From NCBI GenBank assembly GCA_965222725.1, contig OZ244969.1, forward strand, positions 5,146,001-5,210,000: a stretch of 64,000 nt of DNA, given 5' to 3'. Below, piece by piece: positions 16,611 to 26,169 of this stretch. Positions within the stretch are counted from its first letter, which is position 1. Each line of letters begins with the position of its first letter. The stretch comes from GCA-2748575 sp965222725. Lineage in GTDB: Bacteria; Pseudomonadota; Gammaproteobacteria; Pseudomonadales; Ketobacteraceae. Position numbers and translations under genes: made by a program. The notes beneath the pieces were generated by a model, which had not been told where the DNA came from, did no database searches, and saw only the letters and a list, made by a program, of their open reading frames with translations.

Positions 16611-17603
16611 GTGAATGCAGTAGTAGATCAAACCCTGATCTTTGACCGGTCCAGCTTGAATATCGTGAGAGCTGAGATTCGCCGAACCCTGGGAAACGAT
16701 GACGTAAACGATTTTCATAAAGAAAGTAAATCTCTGGATATCTTAACGATAACACTAGTTCCTGCCACGATTCTCATCATTGCAATTACTTTGGGAGAAC
16801 TGGAATTCGGCCTCTATTGGCTTGTCCTTTTCATTATGCAGGGCATCTTGGCGCAAACCATGATGCTTGTTAGCCATGACTTATTTGTACACCGAAAAGT
16901 CGGTGGTGATACCTTAAGCTGGATCGGAAGCATAATCCTGACGGTTCCCAGGCTTTCAATTCCCAGCGGCTACGAAAACGCTCACCTTAATCATCATAAA
17001 TATATTGGAAGCGTCAAAGATACTGAAGCCTACAAACAGGACTTGAATACCAGATGGAAAAGGCTGCTATTCACCTCATTCCTTGGCGTAAAAATGGCAC
17101 AGGCAAACAAATTCAATAACGACACACGAAAACATTATCACTCCGTCGATGAAACTAATACGATAAAATTAAGCAGAGAAAGAAAAGAAAAAACAATGGT
17201 TAAGATCTGGCTTGGCGGGTTAGTTCTTGGCTGTTTCTTTAGCCCCGGCACGATAATACTCGGCTATTTGCTTCCATTCATTATTATATTACCTGTCTTG
17301 AATTCCCTACGGATAATAATCGAGCACGCTGATGCAAATCCTGATAACCCATTCAATCTTTCGACTTTCTATAAAACCGGCCTGATTACTCGGCCTCTTT
17401 TTTTATGGGATTCCGGCGACTGTCATGTAGTACACCATATATTTCCAAGGATCCCCTGGTATCGCATGGGAAGCGCAGTTGATAGAATCAGCCCGATACT
17501 GGAACAGCACGGCGCCGTGAAGAGGACATCTTTCTGGTGGCTCATAAAAGGGTGGTACATCAACAACTACCCACATAGAAGCCTATGGCCACAGTCCTCC
17601 TAA
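16611..17603 (+). CDS. Membrane fatty-acid desaturase/hydroxylase
   Basis: This non-haem di-iron membrane enzyme would oxidise acyl or isoprenoid lipid chains. The three histidine boxes, counted from GTG 16611, are HDLFVH (His89 and His94), HLNHH (His125, His128, His129) and HVVHH (His272, His275, His276). Hydrophobic segments lie near residues 47-85 and 200-235. GTG 16611 is preferred because AGAGGA stands seven bases before it. An in-frame ATG at 16455 would add 52 residues of poor family character. It is the first gene of the AT-rich island. The substrate is unknown; the position beside lipid genes suggests it modifies the island's product. Confidence 0.82.
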   Translation: MNAVVDQTLIFDRSSLNIVRAEIRRTLGNDDVNDFHKESKSLDILTITLVPATILIIAITLGELEFGLYWLVLFIMQGILAQTMMLVSHDLFVHRKVGGDTLSWIGSIILTVPRLSIPSGYENAHLNHHKYIGSVKDTEAYKQDLNTRWKRLLFTSFLGVKMAQANKFNNDTRKHYHSVDETNTIKLSRERKEKTMVKIWLGGLVLGCFFSPGTIILGYLLPFIIILPVLNSLRIIIEHADANPDNPFNLSTFYKTGLITRPLFLWDSGDCHVVHHIFPRIPWYRMGSAVDRISPILEQHGAVKRTSFWWLIKGWYINNYPHRSLWPQSS

Positions 17604-17737
17604 CCAGCATTTATATGCGGTAGCTGGCTGGCTTTTCATTTGTTTACACTTCCGCAAAAGACACACCCTAAAGAACATAGTAGTATTCACCTCAAAGCTG
17701 AAGGAAGGCTCTGACTACGTGATTTAGAGGGATCTTT

Positions 17738-18631
17738 ATGGAAAGTGCTGCAAAATTTGATGCTTTGAAGTTTTACCTTGCTGGTTCATTTGATGTAACC
17801 AGCAAGTGTGAAACTATTGGTGGAGAAGAATACCAGTACCTGGAAGCCGGACATGACCGAACACAGCCAATAATCCTCCTACATGGATTAGGGCTCTCTA
17901 AAAATCAATGGCGGGGTGTGATACACCTTACCTGTTCATCCCACAAAATATATGCCCTGGAAGTTCCTGGCCTGAGCCAAAAATTGCGCCTGCAAAACGG
18001 CCAGTATTCCATACCGAATCTTTCCAGATGGCTCAATAAATTCATCGAACAAAATGAGATTTCGGACTACCATCTCGTCGGGTTTTCCGCAGGATCTTGC
18101 ATTGCCGCCTACCACGCAACGTCCAACCCATCTCAAATGAGGTCTTTGACTTTGCTGGGATTTCCCGATCTTGAACACCCCTCCCAAGATAAAACAGTCA
18201 ATTCATTTGATCCATGCCGAGTGAGCAGTGTTAATACCATTGATGATATTACAGCCCTTTGGAATCAACAGTTTTATGACGCACCCAAACTACCCAAAAT
18301 AATGTCGAGAATGTACTTAAACGCATTCACCTCGCAAAAGTCATTTTATGTCAAGGTATTTCAAGAACTGTCAGAAAGCGCGCCCATTCTGATGGCTCGA
18401 ATCCACACAATTAAAGCGCCCACACTACTGATTCGCGGTTCGCAGGATAATTTTTCAAGCAGTGACACCATGAACCTGCTCAAAAGAATGATTCCCAGGG
18501 TGAAATTTCGGGAAATCCCCAATGCAGGCCACCTGGCTTACCTGGAAAAGCAGGTCGCTGTTACCGAGCACATATCAAGATTTATACACAGCCTGTCTCC
18601 CAACTCGGGGAACATTAAGATAACGGCATAG
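17738..18631 (+). CDS. Serine alpha/beta hydrolase 1 of the lipid island
   Basis: This 297-residue alpha/beta hydrolase has no clear signal peptide. LLHGLGLS forms the oxyanion hole, and GFSAG holds the nucleophile Ser117. A GSQDN segment near residue 238 supplies the acid, and the His is in NAGHLAYLE near residue 267. The catalytic triad looks complete. It shares the segment EVPGLS after the third strand with the two other hydrolases here, so the three are paralogues. An ester or thioester of the island's lipid is a plausible substrate, but this is inference. GAGGG lies in front of the ATG. Confidence 0.88.
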   Translation: MESAAKFDALKFYLAGSFDVTSKCETIGGEEYQYLEAGHDRTQPIILLHGLGLSKNQWRGVIHLTCSSHKIYALEVPGLSQKLRLQNGQYSIPNLSRWLNKFIEQNEISDYHLVGFSAGSCIAAYHATSNPSQMRSLTLLGFPDLEHPSQDKTVNSFDPCRVSSVNTIDDITALWNQQFYDAPKLPKIMSRMYLNAFTSQKSFYVKVFQELSESAPILMARIHTIKAPTLLIRGSQDNFSSSDTMNLLKRMIPRVKFREIPNAGHLAYLEKQVAVTEHISRFIHSLSPNSGNIKITA

Positions 18632-18696
18632 AGCACCAGCACACCTATCAAAAAGCCCTAACGTTACAATAAAGCCACGGTGTAAGACTTATTCGC

Positions 18697-19662
18697 ATGA
18701 TAACCTACTCAGAATCCCAAAAAGATACACCACAAGACCTTAATCACAGCATGTCAAGACTGCAGGATCTACACACACTGGTTAAGCTATCCAAAAGTTA
18801 CGTAAGTGGCGTTTCAACCGACCACGTAACAATTGATGGCGAGACAATCAACTATATAGTTGCGGGCGACCCGAAAAACGAAGCTGTTGTCTTTATCCAT
18901 TGCTTTAACGGCACCAAAAACCTGTGGCGCCTTATGATGGACAGGCTCAAGAACGATTACTTCGTAATCGCACCCGAAGTTCCTGGCCTTAGTATCGCAT
19001 CAGACCTCTCCGATGATAAAAAATACTCTTTTAGATACTTGATCGCATTAATCGAAAAGTTCATCGAGACCATGAACTTGACCAAGGTTCATTTGGTAGG
19101 GGCTTCAGCAGGATCTACGATTGCTGCCCACCTGATGCTAAGAAACCCTGAACTAGTGGAAACAATGGCTATGTTCGCTTTGCCATCACTGTTTCGGGAA
19201 ATGAAGAATGAAAATACTGTTCCTCTGGAATTTTATATTCCCACCTCCTTCAGCGAATTTCAGAATCTTAAAAATTTCCTGGTCTATGACCCGCCACCAA
19301 CTTCAGACTGGACACTGAAGAACATGGCAAGAAAGAATAGATCAAAGCGTGCTTTAAAATTAAAAATCCTGGAGGATTGTATTACCAAGACCTCGCTGCT
19401 GGTACCGAGATTAAGGCAAATCAGAACCCCTACATTATTCTTGTACGGTGATAATGATCGAGTTACCCCACAATACACCATCGATCATTTTGTTCAGGAA
19501 GTCCCAAACATTCAACACTATAAGATTGAAATGTGTGGCCATATACCTTACATGGAAAGGCCTGATGAAGTTGTTGCAACTTATTTATCTTTCTTGAGTT
19601 ATAATCAACACTATTGCCGAAGAACCAATCAGCAGTCTAGAAAGCCAGGGGCCTACGCCTAA
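18697..19662 (+). CDS. Serine alpha/beta hydrolase 2 of the lipid island
   Basis: This 321-residue alpha/beta hydrolase follows hydrolase 1 by 65 bases. GASAG holds Ser137, YGDNDRVTPQ the acid and CGHIPYMERP the His. The oxyanion motif is HCFNG rather than HGxxG. The C-terminal third is strikingly like hydrolase 3, sharing VTPQ-TIDH and VPxIQ-YK patterns, so these two are the closer pair. The first 35 residues are poorly conserved, and ATG 18751 is another possible start. The function is a lipid or ester hydrolase by family only. Confidence 0.87.
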   Translation: MITYSESQKDTPQDLNHSMSRLQDLHTLVKLSKSYVSGVSTDHVTIDGETINYIVAGDPKNEAVVFIHCFNGTKNLWRLMMDRLKNDYFVIAPEVPGLSIASDLSDDKKYSFRYLIALIEKFIETMNLTKVHLVGASAGSTIAAHLMLRNPELVETMAMFALPSLFREMKNENTVPLEFYIPTSFSEFQNLKNFLVYDPPPTSDWTLKNMARKNRSKRALKLKILEDCITKTSLLVPRLRQIRTPTLFLYGDNDRVTPQYTIDHFVQEVPNIQHYKIEMCGHIPYMERPDEVVATYLSFLSYNQHYCRRTNQQSRKPGAYA

Positions 19663-19711
19663 ATCCTGTGTACCGCATGTCGTATGAATGCGACTTTCCG
19701 AAAGGACACGT

Positions 19712-20632
19712 TCACTCAGGAGTGACCGTGTCCGGTGAGCTAAATGGGTTGGCTTTTTTGCTATAGCGGATAAAAGACCTGTAGGCTGATGCGACCTCCA
19801 TAGGATTCTCGATGTAGATAGTATGACCTGCCTTCAAAACTTTGTAGCTTTGAATACTTGGAACGACCGCCAACAGATGATCGATGGTATCTTGAGGCGT
19901 TACGTTATCATGCTCACCGTGAATTAATATGGAAGGAACCTCGAGCATTTTGAGTCTGGGCACCAACAGTGTTGTACGCTTGAAGGTCTCATCCAACACT
20001 TTTAGCCGAAATTCACGCTGTTCGACGTTTTGCTGGAGAAACATCTCCTGAAGATGCCTGGGAATCACCGGAGCTTCATAATACATGAATTCGATCAATT
20101 CCTGCACACCATTCAAATCTTGAGGGACATAAAACTCAGGAGTCTGATAAGGGCCGCTGGGTTGATCAGCCGGATTCTTGAAAAAAGTTGGCATCCCCAG
20201 CATCGCGAGACTCATGACCCGGCCCGGGTTCTCCAGAGCATAAGATGCTGCAAACGTTGCTCCAGCCGACGTTCCCAGTATATGGAACTTCTCTAGTCGA
20301 AGTGTATCAACAAACTCCTGGAAAAAATTGATCAGAAAGCGTTGCGAGAAACGATCAGGCCGATTGAGTTTACTTCTGTAGGAGAGACCAGGTACCTCTA
20401 GTGCAATTAACCGAAAATCAGGCAGCAACTCGGTCATTAACGCTCTTAACGTGTGGAAGTTAGCATTATAGCCGTGAATCATGAATACAGGCTCCCCTTT
20501 CCCACCCTCAAGGTAAGAGGCCAGTTCACCTGCCAAGAAAGTCTTTCTTAAACGCAAATCGCGAAGGTAGGATCTAGCATGCCAAGTCAGCCTCTTCATA
20601 TCCTCTAATTGTATTAGGTTTTTTCTCTTCAC
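19712..20632 (-). CDS. Serine alpha/beta hydrolase 3 of the lipid island
   Basis: This 306-residue alpha/beta hydrolase lies on the minus strand, convergent with hydrolase 2. MIHGYNANFHT forms the oxyanion hole, GTSAG holds Ser122, HGEHDNVTPQ the acid and AGHTIYIENP the His. EVPGLS and the VTPQDTIDH segment tie it to the other two copies. The start at 20632 is a GTG; an in-frame ATG at 20599 follows AGAGG, but very closely. It begins 279 bases from the divergently read MMPL gene, so the two may share a control region. Confidence 0.86.
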   Translation of the reverse strand: MKRKNLIQLEDMKRLTWHARSYLRDLRLRKTFLAGELASYLEGGKGEPVFMIHGYNANFHTLRALMTELLPDFRLIALEVPGLSYRSKLNRPDRFSQRFLINFFQEFVDTLRLEKFHILGTSAGATFAASYALENPGRVMSLAMLGMPTFFKNPADQPSGPYQTPEFYVPQDLNGVQELIEFMYYEAPVIPRHLQEMFLQQNVEQREFRLKVLDETFKRTTLLVPRLKMLEVPSILIHGEHDNVTPQDTIDHLLAVVPSIQSYKVLKAGHTIYIENPMEVASAYRSFIRYSKKANPFSSPDTVTPE

Positions 20633-20911
20633 AGCGATTTCTGGGCTCTACGTTCAAGACAAGGAATGCTATTCCAAAACGGTAAAAAGATGAATAAGTG
20701 AATTACAAAGCAATACAAAACAATATGAAAACAAATTGTATAATCCAATTTAACCCGTATCATACGTAGCTTTATCATGCCCCGGGTTCCAATAATCAAG
20801 GTATCCCTGAAATTCACGACCCCGATCACTGAGGCGTGAATCCGGGCTTCCAACTAAGTTTATAACAAAAAAGACCTATCTGAACGAAAACTATAAAGTA
20901 CTGGCCTCTCT

Positions 20912-23224
20912 ATGTTGAATAAATACGCTCTGCTATTAGAAAAGCATTATAAAATCATATTTGTAGCCTCCCTTGTAGTATTGCTTGGAGCCTTTGGCAA
21001 GCTGGATACCTTAGGCCTGAGCAACGACATGCGTATCTATTTCTCGGAAGATAACCCATACCGGGCATCTCTTGACCTTCTGGAAGAGACTTTCGGAAAG
21101 CAAGATAGCTTCCTTATATATATTGAATCCAAAGGTGGGGATATTTTTACCAAACCCAACCTGAAGGCAATTGACTCCCTCACAGAGAAGCTTTGGGAGA
21201 CACCTTATAGTCGCAGAGTAGATTCGCTAACGAACTATCAGAGAACCCAAGCAGAAGGCGATGATCTAACCATTGATTACCTTGCTGCGAAACCAGAATC
21301 GCTGTCCAACGCAGAAATCCAAGAAATCAGGAAATTTGCGACACAAGAGCCGAGTTTAAAAAGTCGCCTGGTTTCCAAAGATGGCCGGGTAACTGCTATT
21401 AACGTAACATTCAGCTTTCCTGCAGCAGACCCGAACTCAATAGAAGATATCCCAACTCTGGCAGCAAAGCGGTCCAGGGAGTTTGTTGAAAATGCGGTCA
21501 AAAATACCAGAAATGAGAACCCCGATTTAAACATACTTATTGGCGGAGTCGTTTCAGCCAATTTAACAATGGCTGATGCCATAGAATCCGATTTAGGTAC
21601 CCTGCTGCCAATCTCTTACTTGTTTCTTTTTCTAGTTATCTATCTTTTTACTCGTAGCCTCATAGCAGTTTCCATCACCCTTGTAATCATCACACTATCT
21701 ATTGTGGTGGCTCTCGGTCTATTCGCTTTCACAGGCCGCCCTTTAACTCCTACTATCGGATTCGTCCCAACTGCAATAATGGCTATAGCTGTAGCCGACT
21801 GCGTTCATTTTATAACCGGATACATCAACAGCCTGAGCGAAGGCAAAGAAAAAAAGGATGCTGTGATCCATTCGCTTAAGATGAATGGCAATCCAATTAT
21901 TATAACTTCTGTAACAACAATGCTTGGCCTGCTTGGCTTGAATTTCAGCGAAGCACAGCCCTATCGTGATATGGGCAACATTATATCTATTGGCGTCGGA
22001 ACTGCACTGTTCTTATCTCTCACTATGCTCCCTAGCTTGTTAATTATGCTCCCCAAGCTGACCACACGAGGCCATATCGCGGGAACATCGATGATGGACA
22101 ATCTGAGTGAATTTGTAATCAAGAGACCTAAAACTGTCACGATCACCACATTGATTGCTGTGGTAATCGGTGGATCTGGTTTCTTCCAGAACGAAATTTC
22201 TGAGCGGTGGTATCAATATTTTGGGGAGTCTTTTGAGATAAGACAGAGTGTTGAAGCTATAGACAAAAACCTTAGCGGCATTCATGGCTTCCATTACACC
22301 CTGGATACCGAGACAGAGAATGGCGTCTACGATCCGGAGTTTTGGAGGGACGTTGATGCTTTCACTCAATGGCTAAGAGAACAAAAAGGCGTTGCACATG
22401 TCGACTCTATGGCCGATATTATGAAGTCAATCAACCAGAATATGAATGGTGGCCTTAAAGAGTATTACCGGCTGCCGGAAGAGCGCGAACTCGCCGCTCA
22501 ATATCTTCTACTATATCAATTCGGACTACCTCAAGGGCTGGGGATAGAAACTTATATAAACACAGACAGGTCAGCTATCCGCCTTACCGCCTCAGTGAAC
22601 AAATCAAATTCAAACGACATGATTGCTCTGGATGAAGCTGCCAAAAAATGGCTTGAGAGTAATGCCTCCACCATAACTCCAATCAGTGGCACTGGTATGG
22701 ACTTGATGTTTAGCCGAATCGCTCAAACCAATGCAAACAGCCTACTTAAAGGTACAATTCTCATTCTGGCTTTGGTCAGCGTCATCCTTCTCGTGGTACT
22801 AAAATCTGCAAAACTTGGGGTTATCAGTCTGGTGCCCAACCTGACTCCCGCCATGCTAGCCTATGGTTTATGGGGCTATTTTTACGGCATTATTGACCTG
22901 TCTTCGACAGTTGTCATCTGTATTGCACTGGGGATAGTGGTGGACGATACCGTTCATTTCTTAAGCAAATACAGATATGCCAAGTCTGAACTACGGAAAA
23001 CTACCGAGGACTCAATACGCTATGCGTTTCATGCCGTGGGAAGTGCTTTGGTTATTACCACGATAGCGCTTGTGGTTGGATTTCTTATCACAGTATTATC
23101 AAGCTTCAAACCGAGCGCGAATCTGGGCATTCTGCTTTCTTTAACTTTAAGCTTGGCTCTGGTTATCGACCTGTTGCTCTTGCCTTCACTCTTGCTTCTG
23201 CTGGACAGGAAAAATCAGGAATAA
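20912..23224 (+). CDS. MMPL/RND-family lipid exporter
   Basis: This 770-residue membrane protein has two repeated halves, each with one helix, a large periplasmic loop and five helices (12 in all). The proton-relay segments read AIAVADCVHFITGY in the first half and ALGIVVDDTVHFLSKY in the second. This layout is that of MMPL and HpnN-type exporters, which move mycolate precursors, hopanoids and other lipids across the inner membrane. No periplasmic adaptor or outer membrane channel is next to it. Its place between the hydrolases and the biosynthetic operon suggests it exports the island's product. Confidence 0.9.
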   Translation: MLNKYALLLEKHYKIIFVASLVVLLGAFGKLDTLGLSNDMRIYFSEDNPYRASLDLLEETFGKQDSFLIYIESKGGDIFTKPNLKAIDSLTEKLWETPYSRRVDSLTNYQRTQAEGDDLTIDYLAAKPESLSNAEIQEIRKFATQEPSLKSRLVSKDGRVTAINVTFSFPAADPNSIEDIPTLAAKRSREFVENAVKNTRNENPDLNILIGGVVSANLTMADAIESDLGTLLPISYLFLFLVIYLFTRSLIAVSITLVIITLSIVVALGLFAFTGRPLTPTIGFVPTAIMAIAVADCVHFITGYINSLSEGKEKKDAVIHSLKMNGNPIIITSVTTMLGLLGLNFSEAQPYRDMGNIISIGVGTALFLSLTMLPSLLIMLPKLTTRGHIAGTSMMDNLSEFVIKRPKTVTITTLIAVVIGGSGFFQNEISERWYQYFGESFEIRQSVEAIDKNLSGIHGFHYTLDTETENGVYDPEFWRDVDAFTQWLREQKGVAHVDSMADIMKSINQNMNGGLKEYYRLPEERELAAQYLLLYQFGLPQGLGIETYINTDRSAIRLTASVNKSNSNDMIALDEAAKKWLESNASTITPISGTGMDLMFSRIAQTNANSLLKGTILILALVSVILLVVLKSAKLGVISLVPNLTPAMLAYGLWGYFYGIIDLSSTVVICIALGIVVDDTVHFLSKYRYAKSELRKTTEDSIRYAFHAVGSALVITTIALVVGFLITVLSSFKPSANLGILLSLTLSLALVIDLLLLPSLLLLLDRKNQE

Positions 23225-23251
23225 CAGGATAAGCAAGTACAAAAAAACGAA

Positions 23252-23289
23252 AGTCCTCTCTACCACCAGTATTTTTTGTAGAGAGGACT
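23252..23289. terminator. Strong hairpin between convergent genes
   Basis: Twelve-base perfect arms (GTCCTCTCTAC and its complement, plus one A-T pair) enclose a 14-base loop containing a T-run. It lies between the ends of the MMPL gene (plus) and the CDP-alcohol phosphotransferase gene (minus). No T-run follows the stem, so it may act as a barrier or with Rho rather than as a classical terminator. Confidence 0.7.
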
Positions 23290-23353
23290 ACCAATTCCCA
23301 TGACCTGCCTGGTGCCTTCACAGCATACTTCACGCCAATCTATTAATAACAGA

Positions 23354-24556
23354 TCACGTTTTCGTGGACTTTAACTTTAATGCGAAAAGCGCCCGTTTAA
23401 CCAATAAAGCGACCAAAGGCGACAAAGCAAAAACCAGCAAACAAACGGTCCAGTGAAACCCGAAAACAAGCGCGTATCCCAAAGCTATAAATAGAGAAGA
23501 GTCAATCTGATCAAGCAATACAAACCCTGCGCGAAAGCGCTCAGGTGTTTCGCCTGGTTTTGCACCCATTCGACGCTTTAGAAACGAATTCGGGAGCTCT
23601 GCAAGGACATACAAGAAACCGGATACTGCGCCCAATAAAAGGATATTTACTCCTTTCAAAACAGGCTCCTTTCCAGATACCTCAAAAAAATATTCAAATG
23701 GCAGAAGCGTTGAAAACCCGACAACAGTAAGAACAGGCATTACCACAAACCCTCTTAATGTCTTGTTCTCTCCAAACAATCGGGTGTTGACCGGAACTTT
23801 CAGGGGTTTGAACATATCCTTGGTAACGATGATCATATGCACCACACCTGCAAATATCACCGGCCACATTAGATAAACAGAAATAACAGCGAGTTCTGAA
23901 AGAGACAACTTTATACTTCTATGAAATTCCAGCGCGAGGAAAACAGCAAAGCCTCCCAGGGTAATTGAGAGTATCTGCACAAGCGACGTGAATTTGAAAA
24001 ATGGCTTTCTGACAATCATGAAATAGGAAAACAGGCAAAGCCCCACTGCCAGCAAAACATCAACAATCAATGCATCCAAAAAGTACGTCATTAACTGGTG
24101 AACACCAACGATAGGTATGCTCCAGAATACCGGCATACCCAAATAGCTCAACCCATCTGACTCTTGTATATTGCCTATATCATTGAATACAGCCAAACGA
24201 ATACAGCCAAAAGCAATCATCATCATGGTAAAAAGGGAAAAAAAACCGTCAAACCCTGCCTGGTGCAAAATCAGCCCCGGGCTTACGAGGTAAATAAGAA
24301 CATCCATAAATCCATCTAGATAGCGACCGAAATTACGTTCTGTGCCATACTTTCGCGCCAGTATTCCATCGAATGCATCTGCCAGCATAGCCAGAAAAAG
24401 CAAAGAAAGTGCGGCGTAGATCAATCCATTGAGGGTTAGAACAATAGCGACCCATGTAGTGACAACACTTGAAAGCGTTATGTAATCTACCCAGTTCAAT
24501 CTGATGATAAAATTACTCATATTTTCAGATGTCTGTGGGGTTTCTACATCGTTCAT
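23354..24556 (-). CDS. CDP-alcohol phosphotransferase fused to a CDP-archaeol-synthase-like domain
   Basis: This 400-residue polytopic membrane protein looks like a two-enzyme fusion. Residues 20-200 carry the CDP-alcohol phosphotransferase signature D-x2-DG-x2-AR-x8-G-x3-D-x3-D, with Asp60, Asp63, Asp81 and Asp85. Residues 210-400 resemble CarS/CdsA cytidylyltransferases: FGENKTLRGF (261-270), SFLKRRMGAKPG (about 324-335) and LLDQID (347-352). CarS makes CDP-activated lipid from CTP and lipid phosphate; the phosphotransferase then exchanges CMP for an alcohol. One protein could thus do both head-group steps. It is the last gene of the six-gene operon and overlaps the ligase gene by four bases. 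Substrates are inferred only. Confidence 0.87.
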   Translation of the reverse strand: MNDVETPQTSENMSNFIIRLNWVDYITLSSVVTTWVAIVLTLNGLIYAALSLLFLAMLADAFDGILARKYGTERNFGRYLDGFMDVLIYLVSPGLILHQAGFDGFFSLFTMMMIAFGCIRLAVFNDIGNIQESDGLSYLGMPVFWSIPIVGVHQLMTYFLDALIVDVLLAVGLCLFSYFMIVRKPFFKFTSLVQILSITLGGFAVFLALEFHRSIKLSLSELAVISVYLMWPVIFAGVVHMIIVTKDMFKPLKVPVNTRLFGENKTLRGFVVMPVLTVVGFSTLLPFEYFFEVSGKEPVLKGVNILLLGAVSGFLYVLAELPNSFLKRRMGAKPGETPERFRAGFVLLDQIDSSLFIALGYALVFGFHWTVCLLVFALSPLVALLVKRALFALKLKSTKT

Positions 24557-26169
24557 TCTATTACACCCTTATATTGAAGCTTCCCACCCAAAACCCACTT
24601 TCTTAGCAGAGGCCTGTCAATCTTACTGTTATGACGAGCATCAACTGGTATTTTTTCGATTTCGCATAGTGAGACAGTCGCGAGCCCATGCTGTTTTAAA
24701 TGATCAGATATGGACTTAATGGATTCAGGCTGCGTTGGTAATTTGGGTTGAACGAAAAGCACCGTCTTCCCATCAGATTGAATTACGGCTGAACGATCAA
24801 CCTCTTCCATCTCATCAAGTACCTTTTCGATCATAAATGGTTGAACCCAGTGGTCGTCGAAAGTGATAACATCCTTTACACGCCCTGTTAACCAAATCCT
24901 TCCATGTTCATCAAAGAACCCTGTATCTCCTGTCCTGTGCCAAACAGTACCCTCTCTTCTTTGGACCTTGTTTTCTCTGGTAGCAGCAGGATTATCAACG
25001 TAGCCTTTAAGTACATGCTCCCCACTTACCAGAATTTCTCCAATCTCCAGAGGTGGCAGTACATTCTGGTCAACCTGCTGTTCAGTCACAGGCTCCGCAG
25101 GCAACGCTGAAATACATACCTGAACGCCTTCTACAGGTTTTCCAACCAGGTAGCCGTTATGCAATATTGCGTCTCTGACAAATTCTTTCGTTTGAACACT
25201 ACTTATTGGCTCTGCTTCAGTAGAGCCATAAACCACCTTACACAAAGCTTCCGGACAAACGACAGACAAGCTCCTGGCCAAGGATAATGGCACGGTCGCC
25301 CCGCCCGTAAACACCAGATTCAACCGATCAAGCTTTAAGTTGTTGACTTCCATATAGCGGGTCAACCGACCCATAAACGCGGGGGCTGCACCTAACCGGG
25401 TTACTTTCTCAGTGATTAACTGCTGATATATTGTTTCCGGGTCAATATCGCCAGGCTTTGCCAGATCTACCTTGGGAAGAACGGTTGTCATTCCACAGCA
25501 CAAGTTATGCAGCACCCATACAGGGAAACTTGTCAGATCGATATCTCCTTCCTTGTCTGGAAGGTGGGCTCTAAGAATTCTGTGCTGACTTTCCAGGCTT
25601 CCTTGCGTCCTGTCCGCTCCCTTGGGCCTGCCAGTGCTGCCGGAAGTAAAGGAAATCAGTCCATGGTCATCTCTTTCTACATCAATTACTGAAAATACTC
25701 CCGGCTCGCCGGGAGACTTCAGGTCATCAATGTGCCGATATCCGATACCTCGGCCATCAACAGCAAAACGCTTCATTCTCCACATCGATGGAATAATCCA
25801 GAACATCCGGACCAGCGCTTTAAGGCTAACAATGGCTTTTGCTCTGGAATCCTTCAGAGCCATAAGCACCTTCTGCCTCGGCATACCTGTATCGATAAAA
25901 ACAGGAACCATGCCCAGCGCTATCAGGCTGATTATCGTCGCATACAAATCCACGCTTGGCCGAAACAAAACAATGACTCTGTCACCCTTAACCAACCCAA
26001 GTTTCTTCCAACCGCCCTGAAGACTCTTAACACGCTGTGAAAGTTCGCCAAATGTTATGCGCTCTTCGCCCACACACTGACTGCCTTTCATCAGCGGTAT
26101 AACAAGAGCCTCTTTGTCAGGTGTTTTGTCTGCGTTGACCTGGAGGTATCCTGCAAGATTAAGCCCCAT
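24553..26169 (-). CDS. OleC-like acyl-AMP ligase/beta-lactone synthetase family
   Basis: This 538-residue member of the adenylate-forming (ANL) superfamily shows SFTSGSTGRPKG near residues 173-184 (ATP P-loop), YGSTEAEPIS (A5), RTGDTGFFDE (A7) and the C-terminal Lys in SKIDRPLL. The N-terminal GMVPVFIDTG and the VDARHNSKI end resemble OleC proteins and related fatty-acid ligases. OleC forms beta-lactones from beta-hydroxy acids, while others form acyl-CoA or acyl-AMP. OleA, OleB and OleD are absent here, so a different role, such as activating an acyl group for the adjacent GNAT, is equally possible. It abuts the GNAT gene with no gap. Confidence 0.85.
   Translation of the reverse strand: MGLNLAGYLQVNADKTPDKEALVIPLMKGSQCVGEERITFGELSQRVKSLQGGWKKLGLVKGDRVIVLFRPSVDLYATIISLIALGMVPVFIDTGMPRQKVLMALKDSRAKAIVSLKALVRMFWIIPSMWRMKRFAVDGRGIGYRHIDDLKSPGEPGVFSVIDVERDDHGLISFTSGSTGRPKGADRTQGSLESQHRILRAHLPDKEGDIDLTSFPVWVLHNLCCGMTTVLPKVDLAKPGDIDPETIYQQLITEKVTRLGAAPAFMGRLTRYMEVNNLKLDRLNLVFTGGATVPLSLARSLSVVCPEALCKVVYGSTEAEPISSVQTKEFVRDAILHNGYLVGKPVEGVQVCISALPAEPVTEQQVDQNVLPPLEIGEILVSGEHVLKGYVDNPAATRENKVQRREGTVWHRTGDTGFFDEHGRIWLTGRVKDVITFDDHWVQPFMIEKVLDEMEEVDRSAVIQSDGKTVLFVQPKLPTQPESIKSISDHLKQHGLATVSLCEIEKIPVDARHNSKIDRPLLRKWVLGGKLQYKGVIE

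Noticed and set aside
17738..20632. OleB-type haloalkane-dehalogenase-like decarboxylases to go with the OleC-like ligase
   Set aside because: All three hydrolases have a Ser nucleophile in GxSAG; OleB-type enzymes use Asp.
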